Shown here in pieces: positions 14,778 through 15,218 of a DNA stretch of 15,218 bases. Under the pieces are notes generated by a model. The model had not been told where the DNA came from. It did no database searches and saw only the letters and a program-made list of their open reading frames with translations. The stretch comes from Flavobacteriales bacterium UBA7325 (GTDB lineage Bacteria > Bacteroidota > Bacteroidia > Flavobacteriales_D > Crocinitomicaceae). The translations under genes and the position numbers were made by a program. The stretch's first letter is position 1; every line of letters begins with the position of its first letter. The stretch spans positions 624 through 15,841 of the forward strand of contig DKPV01000027.1 of the NCBI GenBank assembly GCA_002471375.1, read 5' to 3'.

Positions 14778-15218
14778 ATGGCTCACTTAATCGCTCCTTC
14801 CGTTTTATCATGCGACTTTGCAAATATCCAAAGAGATGTTGAAATGATCAATGAATCTGATGCAGATTGGTTTCATGTAGACATAATGGATGGTGTCTTT
14901 GTTCCAAATATGTCATTCGGATTCCCAGTTATCAAGGCGATTAATAAGCATGCTAAGAAGCCTTTAGATGTACATTTAATGATCGTTAACCCGGATCAGT
15001 ATATTCAACAATTTGCAGATTCTGGAGCTGATGTATTAACAGTACATTATGAGGCATGCCCTCATCTACACAGAACGGTTCAAGCTATACGCGCAGCAGG
15101 TATGAAGGCTGGCGTCGCACTAAATCCTCACACGAATGTTGATCTTCTAGAGAATGTAATTAACGACATTGATATGGTTTTAATTATGTCTGTAAATCCT
15201 GGGTTTGGCGGACAAAAA
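14778..15218 (+). CDS. rpe: Ribulose-phosphate 3-epimerase, N-terminal part (3' end outside window)
   Basis: An open frame of 147 codons runs off the right edge. It starts MAHLIAPSVLSCDFANIQRD, the standard opening of ribulose-phosphate 3-epimerase (S8 contributes to the active site). WFHVDIMDGVFVPNMSFG (31-48) carries the metal ligands H33 and D35, LDVHLMIVNP (63-72) carries H66, and LIMSVNPGFGGQ (135-146) is the family's glycine-rich block. The fourth metal ligand, a late Asp, lies beyond the window; intact enzymes have about 215-225 residues. It interconverts D-ribulose 5-phosphate and D-xylulose 5-phosphate in the pentose phosphate pathway, in the cytoplasm, as a TIM barrel. The ATG at 14778 is supported by the family's usual N-terminus. 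Confidence 0.95.
   Translation, partial: MAHLIAPSVLSCDFANIQRDVEMINESDADWFHVDIMDGVFVPNMSFGFPVIKAINKHAKKPLDVHLMIVNPDQYIQQFADSGADVLTVHYEACPHLHRTVQAIRAAGMKAGVALNPHTNVDLLENVINDIDMVLIMSVNPGFGGQK

Overview
The window looks like a piece of a low-GC Bacteroidota chromosome, most likely a marine or aquatic member of Flavobacteriales. The evidence is a CotH-like secreted protein with a type IX secretion (T9SS) C-terminal sorting domain, several upstream regions with the Bacteroidota promoter pattern (TTG, 17-18 bases, TAnnTTTG), almost no Shine-Dalgarno signals, and gene types typical of the phylum: LemA plus DUF3137, DUF2807, a lysine-rich cold-shock protein and a YcbB-like L,D-transpeptidase. I see no phage, plasmid, CRISPR, tRNA or rRNA features. 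It reads mostly as ordinary chromosome with several small decaying genes.

Layout. Bases 1-1177 (+): the end of a SIMPL/DUF541-like protein, then a secreted DUF2807 (GIN) protein. Bases 1190-2086 (-): an exported leucine-rich-repeat protein broken by an in-frame TAG. Bases 2177-4192 (+): the CotH/T9SS surface protein. Bases about 4220-4607: a structured, repeat-like stretch abutting the 5' remnant of a secreted-protein gene (-). Bases 4604-7623 (-): DUF3137, LemA, a VOC protein and a small-molecule kinase. Bases 7702-8199 (+): a GNAT acetyltransferase, convergent with and overlapping a DEAD-box-type RNA helicase (8196-9551, -). Bases 9597-9956 (-): a small PH/GRAM-like gene also broken by an in-frame TAG. 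Bases 10076-11097 (-): a cold-shock-domain protein with a clear terminator, and a YchJ-like SEC-C protein. Bases 11174-11551 (+): a cytochrome-c-like lipoprotein, overlapping the end of a convergent class IV aminotransferase that follows a rhomboid protease (11548-13082, -). Bases 13157-15218 (+): an L,D-transpeptidase lipoprotein and the first two thirds of ribulose-phosphate 3-epimerase (rpe).

How the genes work together. Only a few neighbours are likely partners: LemA with DUF3137 (8-base gap, a recurrent pair), SIMPL with DUF2807 (11-base gap), and rhomboid with aminotransferase (2-base gap, probably only co-transcribed). The helicase and the cold-shock protein are both RNA-handling proteins, but a broken gene and a terminator separate them.

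The observations most worth checking are the two genes interrupted by a single in-frame TAG, with family-like sequence continuing in the same frame after it, and the palindrome-rich element at about 4221-4412 that seems to cut off a secreted-protein gene. TAG ends at least five other, apparently intact genes here, so nonsense mutation is a simpler explanation than recoding. I found no convincing new multi-gene system.
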